Origin: Epiperipatus broadwayi
Taxonomy: Eukaryota > Onychophora > Udeonychophora > Euonychophora > Peripatidae
Direction of reading: 5' to 3'
DNA: 64,000 nucleotides
Assembly: GCA_028023455.1 (NCBI GenBank)
Contig: JAQFVV010000013.1
Span: 9,392,411 to 9,456,410 of the forward strand
Of the stretch, positions 23,380 to 33,928 are shown piece by piece (within the stretch, counting starts at the first letter, position 1; each line of letters starts with the position of its first letter). Both the position numbers and the translations under genes were made by a program. The notes under the pieces were generated by a model that saw only the letters and a list, made by a program, of their open reading frames with translations, was not told the origin of the DNA and searched no databases.

Positions 23380-25703
23380 AGTGAAAATTATATTAATGCT
23401 AAATGGGGAAAGTACTTAGAAAAGAAGAAGCTAGCTAAAATGGATAATTATAGAGAGAGAATGAAGTTAAATAATAAATTGTTGGAGGATATTAATAAAA
23501 GTGGAAGGGATGGGAGTAAAAAATTTTGGAATTACATTAAAAGGAGAAATGTAGGGGAAAGATAGTATTAATAAATAATGAGGGAATAGAATGTAGCTCT
23601 AGAAGTGAGCTAGAGAAAATCTTAAATAGATATGTAATGGATATAGAAAAGATGTTAGATGTGAAGGAATTAGTGATAGAAAACATGAAAGCAGTTAGTA
23701 GTGGGAATATTAGGTTCACAAAAAATGAATTGAATGAGGATAGGAAAGAGATTGAAAAGTGGAAAGGCGAGAGGTTTAGATGGATGGGCAGCAGAGATGG
23801 TAATGAATTTAGGACATAGAGCAAAAGCAAAGTTATTATCATGTTTTAATAAGATGGTGCAGAAGACAGTTTTTCTGGGTAGTTGGAGTAATACAAGAAT
23901 AAGATTATTTAAAGGAAAGGGTAAGGATCATAGAAAGTTAAATAATTATAGACTGATAGCGGTAACATCAGTTTTATATAAAGTTTTCGCATATATGGTA
24001 GCTGGAAGAGTTGTAAAATGGATGGAAGAGAATAATGTAGTGGGGGAAATGCAAGGAGGTTTTAGGTCAGATAGGCATATAGGAGATAGTTTGTTTGTAG
24101 TTACACAACTTATGGAGATGAGTAGGAATTCAGGTAGATCGTTATATATGAGTTTTATAGATATAGAGAAAGCATATGATAGAGTAAATAGAAATAGATT
24201 ATGGGTAAGATTAGCCAATTTGGGAATGGATGAAGCTTTAGTAAATATTATTAAGAAATTATATGAAAATAATTATTATACTTACCAATTAGGGGATATA
24301 GAATCAGTTAAAGTTAAAAATGGAGTGGGATTAAGGCAAGGATGCCCTATGTCACCGATTTTGTTTTTGTTGTTTTTGAGTGAAATGGAGAAAGCAATAG
24401 AAAGACTAGGAAGAGGGGTAGAGATACCATTAATAGGTGGCAAAGGAGTATATACTTTGTCGGGTCTTTTTTTTGCAGATGATATCTTTTTATGTGCAGA
24501 AAGAAGAGAAGATATGGATATTATGTTGAGGACATGTGCAAGGGTGGGTAAAGAGATGGGGATTAAATTTAGTGAAGAAAAATCAAATATAATGATGGTT
24601 AATACTGGGGAAAGAGAGGATGTAGTTTTTTTATTGGGGGATATAAAGTTAAGTGTGGTGGATAGATATAGGTATTTGGGAATCATCTTATGTAATCAGG
24701 AAAATTGCTTGGATGAATGGGAGAAAAAATTGGTAAATGAAGCAAAGAAAAGAAAAGGTTTGGTAAAGAAACTAACAGTATTTTCATATAATAAATATGA
24801 TGTAGCTAGAATTGTATGGAAGGGAGTTGCAGTAGCAGGGTTAACATATGGTAATGATGCATTATGTGTTAGTAAAAGGATTTTAGATTATTTAGAGAAA
24901 GTACAAAGGGAAGTAGGAAGACATGCATTAGATGCAGAGATGTGGACAGCAAAGGAGGCAATTCAAGGAGAAATGGGATGGTCAAGTTTCTATATGAGAG
25001 ATGCAAAAAGTAAAATGAAAATGTTTGGTAGGTTGCAGTTTATGGATAGTAAAAGAATAGCCAAAATAGTGTTTAATTGGGTTATGAGTAAAGGGCAGGT
25101 AACAAGATGGGTGAGAAAGGTAATGCGGTATGCAAAAGATTTGGATAAAGAATTTATATCGGTATACTTGTATAAAAGGTGGGATGATTGTGTTAGGAGG
25201 ATTGTTGAGTGTTATAGTGGTAAGGAATGGGATAAAAGAATAGAAGCATTAATAAAAAATAGGGAGTTGGAGAGATGGAGAAGTAGTATGGAGGGTAAGA
25301 AGAGTTTAAATATATATAGAAGTAAATGGAATATTGGAAGCGAGTTAATTTATGATAATAGTAAGGAAAGTAGTTTATTGTTTAAGGCTCGAACGGGATC
25401 TTTAGCAACAAGAGAATATACATGTAAATGGAAAACTATGGGTGATTTAGTGTGCAAATTGTGTAAGGAAGGTATAGAAAATATTAGGCATCTGTTGATT
25501 GAATGTAAATGCTTGAAAGCAGAAAGGGTACAGATAATGAAGTTATGGGAGAATAGGTATGAACAAAGTGACTATACAGAAAGTGAGTTATTAGTTTTTA
25601 TGCTGGGTTTGTGAAAAGATAAGGGGGATTTAGATTTAAAGGCCATAGAGTTGACAAAGATTATGTTGTGGAAATGGGATGGGGCAAAATATGGGAAGAC
25701 TTA
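23380..25703 (+). pseudogene. LINE reverse transcriptase and C-terminal zinc block (broken)
   Basis: The linker changes frame near 23555 and again near 23760. The main open part (23734-25614, 626 residues) has NYRLIAVTSVLYKVF, motif A FIDIEKAYDR (Asp143), motif B LRQGCPMSPILF, motif C FFADD (249-250) and a C-terminal CKLCKEGIENIRHLLIEC, a zinc-like block of R1/CR1-type elements. A TGA at 25612-25614 ends the frame. Coding continues to about 25703 (KDKGDL, ELTKIMLWKW), as shown by the copy at 7.7 kb, which has Gly at that site. Confidence 0.9.
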
Positions 25704-25823
25704 GAGTGGGGAATGGAAAATAAAGTGGCTAACAGGTTTATCTGGGCATAGTTGCTGAGATATTCTTGACTTCGTTTAAGGAGAAGCCAAATACATCACA
25801 TCACATCACAGCAAAAAAAGAGA

Positions 25824-25919
25824 GTTGATAAAGTCAAAAGTGCTCCTAAGTGGATAAAATTTTTAAAATATATCTGATTACTGTATTTATAAATATTCAA
25901 TTATATAATTATGTATATT
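25824..25919 (-). repeat. Right arm of 96-bp inverted repeat around a LINE
   Basis: GTTGATAAAGTCAAAAGTGC to ATATAATTATGTATA is the inverse of 21765-21860. A 13-bp spacer (GCAAAAAAAGAGA) separates it from the LINE 3' end. Confidence 0.85.
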
Positions 25920-26036
25920 GCTTTGTAGAAATACAGATATCGAATTATAATATTATTACACACACATATATACATATGTCATATTATTATTACTATTTTC
26001 AGGATATTCCATGTAGTTAAAAAGCTAAATGCTGAC

Positions 26037-26067
26037 GTTTCAGTACAATATCAAGTACCTTCCTCAG
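26037..26067 (-). ncRNA. Hammerhead-ribozyme-like core, left arm
   Basis: On the minus strand it reads CTGAGGA, a short stem-loop (GGTAC / GTACT around an 8-nt loop), then GAAAC and GTC. CUGANGA...GAAA is the conserved hammerhead core. One A is bulged before stem II, and stem III is minimal. This matches hammerheads described in Penelope-like terminal repeats. Activity is not shown. Confidence 0.5.
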
Positions 26068-26146
26068 AGTGTTCTCTTTCTCAAATTATAATAAGAATGT
26101 GCGTGAGATTTAAAATCGTTTTTATTGTTTTCTTTCTCCTTATATA

Positions 26147-26446
26147 TTGGTTGAGAATATAAAATTAACAAATCATGATATCAATTTTGAAAAAAAAAAT
26201 ATTTTAGCAAAAATTGAACAATATGACCAGAGATTGCTAAGAGAAGCTATAGAGATTTTTAAAAGGCCCAAGAGCATAAATGAAAGATGTGAATTAAAGA
26301 AGATTAACAACATTTGGAAGAAGCTATTGGAAGAGAAAATAAATTTTAAAACTTCTCAACCAATATTTGAGGAGAAAGAAAACAATAAAAACGATTTTAA
26401 ATCTCACGTGCATTCTTATTATAATTTGAGAAAGAGAACGCTCTGA
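26147..26446 (+). pseudogene. C-terminal tail of Penelope-like reverse transcriptase/GIY-YIG protein
   Basis: The 99-codon frame has NHDINFEKKNILAKI, RLLREAIEIFKRPKSIN and NNIWKKLLEEK. The pattern H.I.....ILA.......R...EA..I.........N......I...W..LL is the tail that follows the GIY-YIG endonuclease of Penelope-like elements. The RT and GIY-YIG cores are absent, so this is the 3' end of a truncated copy. The ATG is not a true start. The frame ends within the right terminal repeat. Confidence 0.72.
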
Positions 26447-26476
26447 GGAAGGTACTTGATATTGTACTGAAACGTC
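26443..26476 (+). ncRNA. Hammerhead-ribozyme-like core, right arm
   Basis: The same core as at 26037-26067, in the opposite orientation. CTGAGGA is at 26443-26449, stem II at 26451-26468, GAAA at 26469-26472 and GTC at 26474-26476. Confidence 0.5.
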
Positions 26477-26544
26477 AGCATTTAGCCTTTTAACTACACG
26501 GAATATCCCGCAAATAGTAATAATAATATGACATCTTTTATCCG

Positions 26545-27274
26545 TGAAAATATTAGAATTAACATATATATATACATATTAAATTAAAATTTAGTATTTC
26601 AAAGATTAGTAAAACTTAAAAAATAAATAGTAAAATGAAATCAAAAAAGATTAATTCCTAATAAGATTGAAATACTAATTAGTTAAATCTCTAGATATAA
26701 GTAATTAAATTCCTTCAATAAATATTTATATATAGACCTAAATTAATTAAACGATTGTGAATTCAGGATTCATTCAGTCATTAGTAACCATTTAAGAATC
26801 TAAAAATAAGTCAATAGAACTAATTAAAAGTAAAATTTCGTGGTTAATGATGTACCATGAATAAATAAATTATTTTATTGGTAGGATTGAAAATAGGAAC
26901 CAATCAGAAGAGAAAAAATGGACATTTAATCTATGCCATCCAAGTGCAAACATAGATTCATTCATGTGGAGAAGCTTCATGTGTGCAGATTGACTTTTAA
27001 CCTTGGTTCTGGACATCACTTTACATATCTTAAGCTTCCATTGCAGAGAACTTGCCTCTGAATGTATAAAAAATAAGCCTAGGAACTAAACAAGTTACAT
27101 AGATCTTTATTATCATTTCTGTGTCTTTGAGTTCATGTATATATTGTAAATTGTATATTTTCTATTAATATTGTAATCAATTTGTCTAGAGTAATGTTAA
27201 ATAGCAATAACTGAACATAGTAGTTGTAGTTTTTACTAACAAAGAATTTCTAACTTCATGCTGTCTGGGAAGCA
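26545..27274 (+). repeat. 5' LTR of gypsy element 2
   Basis: AAATTAAAATTTAGTATTTC onwards matches 31155-31289, and from ATATAGACCTAAATTAATTA (26729) to CTGTCTGGGAAGCA (27274) it matches 40017-40473. The end is CA and is followed by TTGGCACAG, a possible primer-binding site. The exact start is unsure because the Penelope-like insert lies close by. Confidence 0.75.
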
Positions 27275-27334
27275 ATTGGCACAGTTGTATTTTGAACCTT
27301 GAATCAGATCAGAGATATAGAATGATCTACTAAC

Positions 27335-28345
27335 ATGCCATTATCAATTGGAAGTTTGACAACAGTGAAGCAAGTAATTGGTCCCTGTATGCACAACATG
27401 TAGAAAAATATCTCATTAACAATGTTGAAGATGATAAGATTAAAATAGCAACATTATTATATTTTGCTGGTAAAGGATTAATAGAGATAGCAAATAGGCT
27501 CTCTGAGCCTGATATTCCTGAAGATTTTACATATGATCAAATTAATATTGATTATTATATTATTCTAATCCCCACCCCTCTAGTCATAGTGTCAGACTTC
27601 ATTTTTTGTGACCATTATCAGGGTAGAAATGATAAAGTAAAAGATTATGATATCACTTTCCATGAGCTGGAAAAAGATTGTGCCTATGACTCATTCCATG
27701 AGGCCCTACTGGAGCAATTTTTTGAGAGGGATGATTAGTGACAGTTTACAGCAACAATTATTAGCCAGCAGTGATATAAATTATAATGAAGCTATGAAAT
27801 GGGAGATAGCTTATGAACTAGTTCTCAAGCAATCCCATAAGTTCACCAAGCTTAAGGGAAATGCCAACATGCAACTGATATTTTCAAAATGCATAATGCA
27901 AGAAGTAAAGAATCAAATAATTTCAAAAACAATAATGGTAGCAGAAAAAAATATTTATTTTTGTTTTTGTTGTGGTAAAAATGGTCATAAGACCAGCAAC
28001 TGTTTTCACAAGGAAGAATGTTGCAAGAAATGTGAGAAAAAAAGTCACATTGAAACGATGTATAGAAATAAAAAGAACAAACCTAATAAAGACAGAAATA
28101 ATCAGAAGAGTACCTTTAGTAGTCAGGGAAATCAATTAGTCAATATTAAAAATATGTCAATGCCTGAAGAAGATAAAATAATGCTAAAATTAAAATTATG
28201 GGACAGCCTATATCCATGGATGCTGACAGCAAGGTTGTCTGTAACAGTAAATTGTACAAAATCCCCAGCAATTGAGAAAACTGAACTAAAAACCTTGGAA
28301 ATGATAATGAAATTAAAATTAAAAGTATGGTCAAAGCCCTTGTAA
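27335..28345 (+). pseudogene. Gag and nucleocapsid of gypsy element 2
   Basis: One frame from 27349 to a TAG at 27736 reads WKFDNSEASNWSLYAQHVEK and LLYFAGKGLIEIANRL, the same capsid block as in element 1. A second frame (27647-28345) carries on with the capsid end and one good zinc knuckle, CFCCGKNGHKTSNC. The second knuckle, CCKKCEKKSHIETMY, has lost its last Cys. The frame then passes into protease sequence where the active site no longer reads correctly. Confidence 0.8.
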
Positions 28346-29362
28346 GTAGAAAAAGGGAAAAGTATTGAATTACCCCTACACATAGTTTATGCTCCAATTA
28401 ACCTATAGATCAGGTGTGACTGGTTCAAAAAATTGAGCATAAAACTCACTTTCATAAAAAAGAGTATAAAAATGTGAGACAATTTTCCTAGGTTGTTTAA
28501 TGAAGAACTATGTAATGACACCTGTTTCATTAGAGATAATCCCTGAGGCCATGCCTATCATTTGCAAACCACGTAAGTTATGTTTATTCAGAAAAAGAGT
28601 AGAGAAGGAAATTAACAAATTAATTAAGAGAGGCATGTTAGAACACACAGAAAAATCTGATTGAGCTATGTCATTATTATTTATTACTAAACCAAATAGA
28701 CAATGGTTAGCAAAGGTATTAGTAAAAATGCATTCTGTTCACAAGACTTGAGAAATAATAGTGTCTTTGTAGAAATCTAATTTTTTCACCAAAATTAGGT
28801 TTAAATACTGCTTTCCACCATGTACTACTCACTGCAAAAGCTGTTAAAATATTAACACTAACCACACACCTAGGATTATTTAAATGCAACAGGCTTCCAT
28901 TTGGGGTAACTTCTGCTGCCAGCATATTTCAGTCAAAAATTGAAACTCTTCTTAATGGAGTTGAAGGTGTCATTCCATTTTTTGATGACATTCTTATTAT
29001 GGCTACTATTGAAAATGAACTTAGAATTAGTTTAGTTAGTGTACGCAAAAAAACTTGATGAAATGGGGCCAAGCTTAATATCCATAAATATAAAATCTCA
29101 TGGAATTAAATTTTTGAACCATATGATTTCAAAAAATAGCATACCTCCTGCCACAGAAAAGGCTAAAACTGTAATAGAAGCCCTAAGATCTAATAATGTT
29201 AAGCAATTACAGGTTTTTATAGTATTTGTAAATTATTTTGGAAAATTTTTGGAAGGTAAAAACTACATAGCCAGACCCTCATATAATCTACTTAAAAAAA
29301 CCAGAAGTAGAAATCGGAGCCTGAGCAAGAGCAAGAATTTTTGCATACAAAATCACTGCTAA
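28346..29362 (+). pseudogene. Protease end and RT remnant of gypsy element 2
   Basis: RCDWFKKLSIKLTF (near 28410) corresponds to the IGRDW block of retropepsin. RT blocks follow in changing frames: LTLTTHLGLFKCNRLPFGVT (about 28855-28915) and FFDDILIMA (about 28978-29005; the usual Y/V-x-DD site reads FFDD). RT thumb sequence follows at 29039-29362. There are multiple stops and frame changes. Confidence 0.78.
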
Positions 29363-29394
29363 TTTCAAATAAATTAGTAGTTCATTATAATAGT

Positions 29395-30960
29395 GTTTGG
29401 AGTTACTATTATGACTGATGCATCTAAATTTGGGGTCAGAGCAGTACTATGTCACTTTAACCAGTCAGATGAATGATCCATTGCCTATGCTTCATACACC
29501 TTGTCCAAAGTAAAGAAAAATAATAGTCAGCTGGACAAGGAAGCTCTTATAATATTATTTGGCATTAAAAAATTTCATCAATAGTTGTATGGATGTAGAT
29601 TTACTATAATAAGTGATCATAACCCCTTTACTGTAAATTTTAGGAACAAATAGGTTCCTGAGCATCTATGTACTGGAATATAGGAAGGGAAAGCATCTAT
29701 GTACTGGAATATAGGAAGGGAAAGCAAATAGGGCATTCTGACACTCTATCACGCATGCTTGACCAGACAGAATCCTATCAAAAGGAAATGGAAATCAACT
29801 ATATTGATGTGGTAAAGAGTCAATCCCTTATTAGAAAAACAATAACAGTATGGACAATGTCTGTGGCTATCAATGAATTATAAACCAAATTCGTACTGGT
29901 TGGATGAATCATAGTCCAATTTTTCTACATAAAGTGCTATGGAATGCTCATGAGGAATTATCAATCTGCAAAGGGCTGCATTTTAATGAATGATTGCATG
30001 TTAATCCCAAACAGAGATAGAAATCAGTATAAGTTATTGCATGAAGGTCATAATGGTATTGTCAGAGCAAAGGCATTAGCCTGTAGTTATATTTGTGTGT
30101 CCAAATATTAATCATGAAAATGTGGTAATGGTCAATCATGTGTGAAAGCGCTACCATCAAAGTTTGAAGCATGACCAAAAGCAGAGGAGCTGTGGTAGTG
30201 CATCTATATTGATCATTGTGGACCAATTGATGGACATTTATTCTTCATAGTGGTTGGTGAATATTCAGGGTGGGCCAAATATAAAATAGTTAAAAAAATA
30301 CTAGTACTGATGAGACACTAGTTAAATTACATGAGATTTTTTCATACCATGACCTTCTTGAAACTTTAGTTTCAGATAATAGAATTGGCTTTGCATCAGA
30401 GAAGTTTGAAGAGGCTATGCAATAATGGGGCTAAAACACTTATTCATGCTCCTTAGGATTGGTGAAAAAATGTTTCAAAACCTAAAGTCAAATCTGGCAA
30501 AAACAAACAAACCAGAAAGCAGTTTTTACAGCACTACTTTATCAGCATTTGATTCCTTGACCAAATCAGGAATATCACCTGCTGAAGTATATTTAGATTG
30601 AAAGTTTCATACTAAATTAACAAACATTATACCTATAGAGAATTTCAATGAACAGACTGAGAGTACTTATAAGTTTGCATCTGATAAAAGTGTGGGTAAA
30701 AAATAATCTGAATAAATTCTGGTCATAAGCTGTAGTTATATATCTTCTATCAAAGCAGGTGATGACCATGCATACTAGTGAGGAAAAGATCTTAATATCA
30801 ATCAACTGTGAAGATGAAATACCTGATTTATTAAAAAAAACGGATACCAATGATAAAGTACTAAATGATATTAAAGCGGCAATGAAATTGACTTAAATTG
30901 ACAAAGACCAACAAAGCATAACAGAAGAAAAATTTGAGATAAATCCACCTCAATAAATTA
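29395..30960 (+). pseudogene. RNase H and integrase remnants of gypsy element 2
   Basis: MTDASKFGVRAVLCHF (from 29410), SQLDKEALIILFGIKKFH and ISDHNPF are RNase H blocks. EYRKGKQIGHSDTLSRML is at 29668-29883, after a 33-bp tandem duplication (about 29663-29726). Integrase shows GHNGIVRAKALACSY (about 30046), YIDHCGPIDGHLFF (about 30208) and a damaged catalytic region near 30370. It is heavily interrupted by stops. Confidence 0.75.
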
Positions 30961-31049
30961 AAAGGGAAAAAAGATTTCAAACTGCTTTCACGATTTCATA
31001 TTAAGTCCAGAGAAATGATAAATCTCTGAACTTGAAAAAAATGTATGTT

Positions 31050-31105
31050 ATGTATGTATATATTGTGCCATTACATATTTATTTTCATATATATATATAT
31101 GAGTA

Positions 31106-31147
<42 letters not shown>

Positions 31148-31289
31148 TACTCATTAAATTAAAATTTAGTATTTTAAAGATTACTAAAAAATTAATAAAT
31201 ATTAAAATGAGATCAGGAAAGATTAATTTCTAAGTAATAAAATAATAATTAGTTAAATCTCTAGAGATAAGTAATGAAATTTCTTCAAT
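31050..31289 (+). repeat. 3' LTR of gypsy element 2, first part
   Basis: 31155-31289 aligns with the early 5' LTR (AAATTAAAATTTAGTATT ... CTCTAGAGATAAGTAATGAAA). Just before it, 31087-31150 is an AT-rich palindrome (GAGTATATCTATTTATA and its inverse) with a TA run. The match stops after CTTCAAT at 31289, where the nested element begins. Confidence 0.75.
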
Positions 31290-33350
31290 CCAGGAAATCA
31301 AGGTGGTCTCATCTAACAATAATCAGATTTAGGGTCTTCATATAGGATGCTATAAATGATCCAATCTAATCTCAATCCAAAATTGAATCTGTCCCAAACA
31401 GGATAATTTAGTATTAACCTATTCAATACAGACACACACTAAACTAATTCACCAAATCTTCACCTATGTTGATTGTTCTGTTATGTTCAAAATTCGAACT
31501 CAGGGTACACGTTATAATTAACTCTCTTCAGTGGTTACCATCAATGTACTACAATCATAATATTAATTAATCTGATCTAAGGAATTTTGAAAATAACTTT
31601 CAATCAGATATGTATGGCTAGGCATATTCAATATTATTTTACTTTGAAAAATAAATAAGTAGTTCAAATAAATCAGAGAATTCCTTGAGATTAGCATAAA
31701 ATTTAACATATTTATTAACAAATAATAAATTTAACTGGATTTCAGATAATAAGAAAAAAATATTATTATATGTGTTTGCATACATTTCTACTATTTATTA
31801 CTTTAAATATCATGAATACATTTTAATAATTTATAAAATAATAAAAACAATTTTATAATTTCAAAAAAAAATTATAATAGTACTAACTAGTTAAATTTAA
31901 TTTAAACAATATAAATATAAATGAAAATATTTGTATTATCAAATCCTTTTGAGGGAATTCCATTTTATAAGACCCCTCTATCTATGTATAGTCCATATCA
32001 TTAAAAAAATAGACCATTCATTCAAGGATATTAATTATACACACAAGAATAATAAACAAATATTATCAAGTTATTGAGTTAGTAATAAACAAACTCTATT
32101 CTGTCATGAATAAGTTCAATATAAAAAGATAATAAAATTTTACCTTTATATTGAATTTGTTTTAAATTTATTTCAGTCAATGTTGCTTTTAAAAGAATAA
32201 AAATGGAAAGACCTAAATTTTATTAAATAAAATTAAATGTTTAAACAATGATCTTCCATTTCTCTTCATCAATAATTTTCTCAAATAGAGTATTCCAATA
32301 TAAACTTATCTTGGAAGGAAAGGAAATGAATTTTTAGATATCAAAAACCTATAGCACATAAATATTATAAGAAGTATTAAGTTTGATGGTATTATCCTGT
32401 TCCTTTTTATGATGAGACTCAGAATGTTCCTTAATGATAAAGTTCTATATTATTTAGTCATCAACCATCAAAAAGGCAATCAGAATGCTGTTGTTTAGGA
32501 TCCCTTCTATTATATGAAGTTGACATCTTCTCCAGGATATTTCACTACCAATTGAAATTTTATTCAAAATTATATAGATGCAATATACATATACTTTAGG
32601 CATTTAGTAGAAATATGAAATTGCATTAGTTTCAGTTAAAACAATAGCATTTCATTCTATGACAAGTGGTATTTACCCATGATGCATTCTTCTCTTTTTT
32701 ATCTTTTTAAAATATTTAATTTAATATATGAACGTTTTTTGACCAAATTTGTCTTCTTAGAATACTGGTTTAGAATGAAGTTACGAGTTTCTTTAATTAA
32801 TGAATGAAAAATAGATATAATTTTGTTCTGAAATTATGATTAATATTTACTAAGAGTAGTAATTTACTCTTCTTATTGAGTAACATTAATGTTCTTTATA
32901 ATGAAAATTTTATGTCAATAAGAAAGTTCATTCAAACTATTGATCCATCTTTTTGTATGTTCTAATTTCAAACATAGCAAAATGATTAAGCATAGTATCT
33001 AATACATTGGCAAAAAATGGGATTAATTTTTAAATTATTTGGTCCAGTTTTTATAGTGGAATCGATTTCCGGTAGCATGTATTGAATATACTATATGCTT
33101 TTCATGATTTCAAATTCTATTATTAATTATTATAATTAATAATTGGGTTCTAAAAATTCATTTCCTTTGTATTTAGTTGCTAGGATGCAAACCGACTTAA
33201 GGTTGTTTCCATGTTTATGTCCTGGTTAATAATAATCATCTTAATGTTTTAATTTTATTAAAACAAGTATTTATTTAATATATATAGTATAAAAATATGA
33301 TATATCTATTAATCATGTATATGTATGTAATCTGTGTATGTACTTTCACA
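31290..33350 (-). repeat. Left (3') LTR of nested element, about 2.06 kb
   Basis: CCAGGAAATCAAGGTGG at 31290 matches 36348 onwards, and TACTTTCACA at 33350 matches the right LTR end. Long stretches align with the right LTR, for example AATTGAATCTGTCCCAAACA in both. Confidence 0.85.
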
Positions 33351-33362
33351 TTTCTCCTTGAC
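33351..33362 (-). promoter_or_regulatory. Polypurine tract of nested element
   Basis: On the minus strand GTCAAGGAGAAA lies directly before the TGTGAAAG that starts the 3' LTR. Confidence 0.6.
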
Positions 33363-33438
33363 TTAAGAGATTAAAATAAATTGAATTCTTTTTTAATTTT
33401 AATTCTTTGTCTTTTATTTAATTTATATGGGAATGAAT

Positions 33439-33928
33439 TTATGTACTCTCACATTTCATACTTAAAATGTCATCACCTGCTCTAATTAGTTTTTCTGAGA
33501 AATCAATTATATAGAGGTTCAGATGTAAAAAATCTACCCCCAAAATGACTTCATGTATAAGGCCATTTAATATTAAAAACACATGATAGATAACTGTTTG
33601 TTGAATCTTTAGTTTCACCCCGATTTGTTTTTGTACTAGTTTGGCTTTTCTATTATTAGCCATGGTAACCTGAGTTGATGTGTGGATATTTATTTAACAA
33701 TTTGTTATAAAATGTATCAGAAACTACTGATATTTGGCTACCAGTGTCTAATAAAGCCTTTACTAATAAATCTTTAAAGAATATTTCTACCATTGGGCAG
33801 TTTTGTAAAGCATAATCAGGTGTTTTATCTTCTTCCAAATATATTATGCTAGTGATTTCTCTAATTAAAAATTTATTTTTATTTCTCATTTCTGATATGA
33901 GTCCTTGAGAAGAGGAACTATTTTTCAA
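33439..33928 (-). pseudogene. Retropepsin-like protease of nested element
   Basis: Two overlapping minus-strand frames (33656-33928 and 33439-33663). The first has ALLDTGSQISVVSDTFYNKL with the D-T-G active site; the second has IHEVILGVDFLHLN, where ILGxDFL is the second conserved retropepsin block. It matures Gag polyproteins. The frames overlap by eight bases, so one frame change separates them. A stop and then the polypurine tract follow; there is no RT. Confidence 0.85.

Larger units (their letters stand above)
21861..25810 (+). mobile_element. Long APE-type LINE copy (SGNH fragment, endonuclease, RT)
   Basis: This non-LTR retrotransposon has, in order, the end of an SGNH-type esterase domain (ORF1-like), an APE-type endonuclease, a reverse transcriptase and a C-terminal zinc-like block. 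It ends in a CATCA-type repeat (25795-25810). This order and the SGNH domain suggest the CR1/jockey assemblage; the clade is unresolved. It is the longest of three copies here but probably still 5'-truncated, because the esterase catalytic Ser block is absent. It inserts in the intron opposite to the dynein gene. Confidence 0.88.
25976..26534 (+). mobile_element. Penelope-like element fragment with inverted terminal repeats
   Basis: About 184-bp arms (25976-26159 and 26351-26534) are near-perfect inverse copies. The inner 190 bp carries the end of a Penelope-like protein. Penelope-like elements typically leave short copies flanked by inverted or direct partial terminal repeats, and these repeats are known to hold hammerhead ribozyme motifs. 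Both traits are seen here. Confidence 0.8.

Noticed and set aside
28132-28397. Minus-strand frames of 83 codons opposite gypsy element 2
   Set aside because: Shadow frames of degraded gag-protease sequence with no recognisable content.
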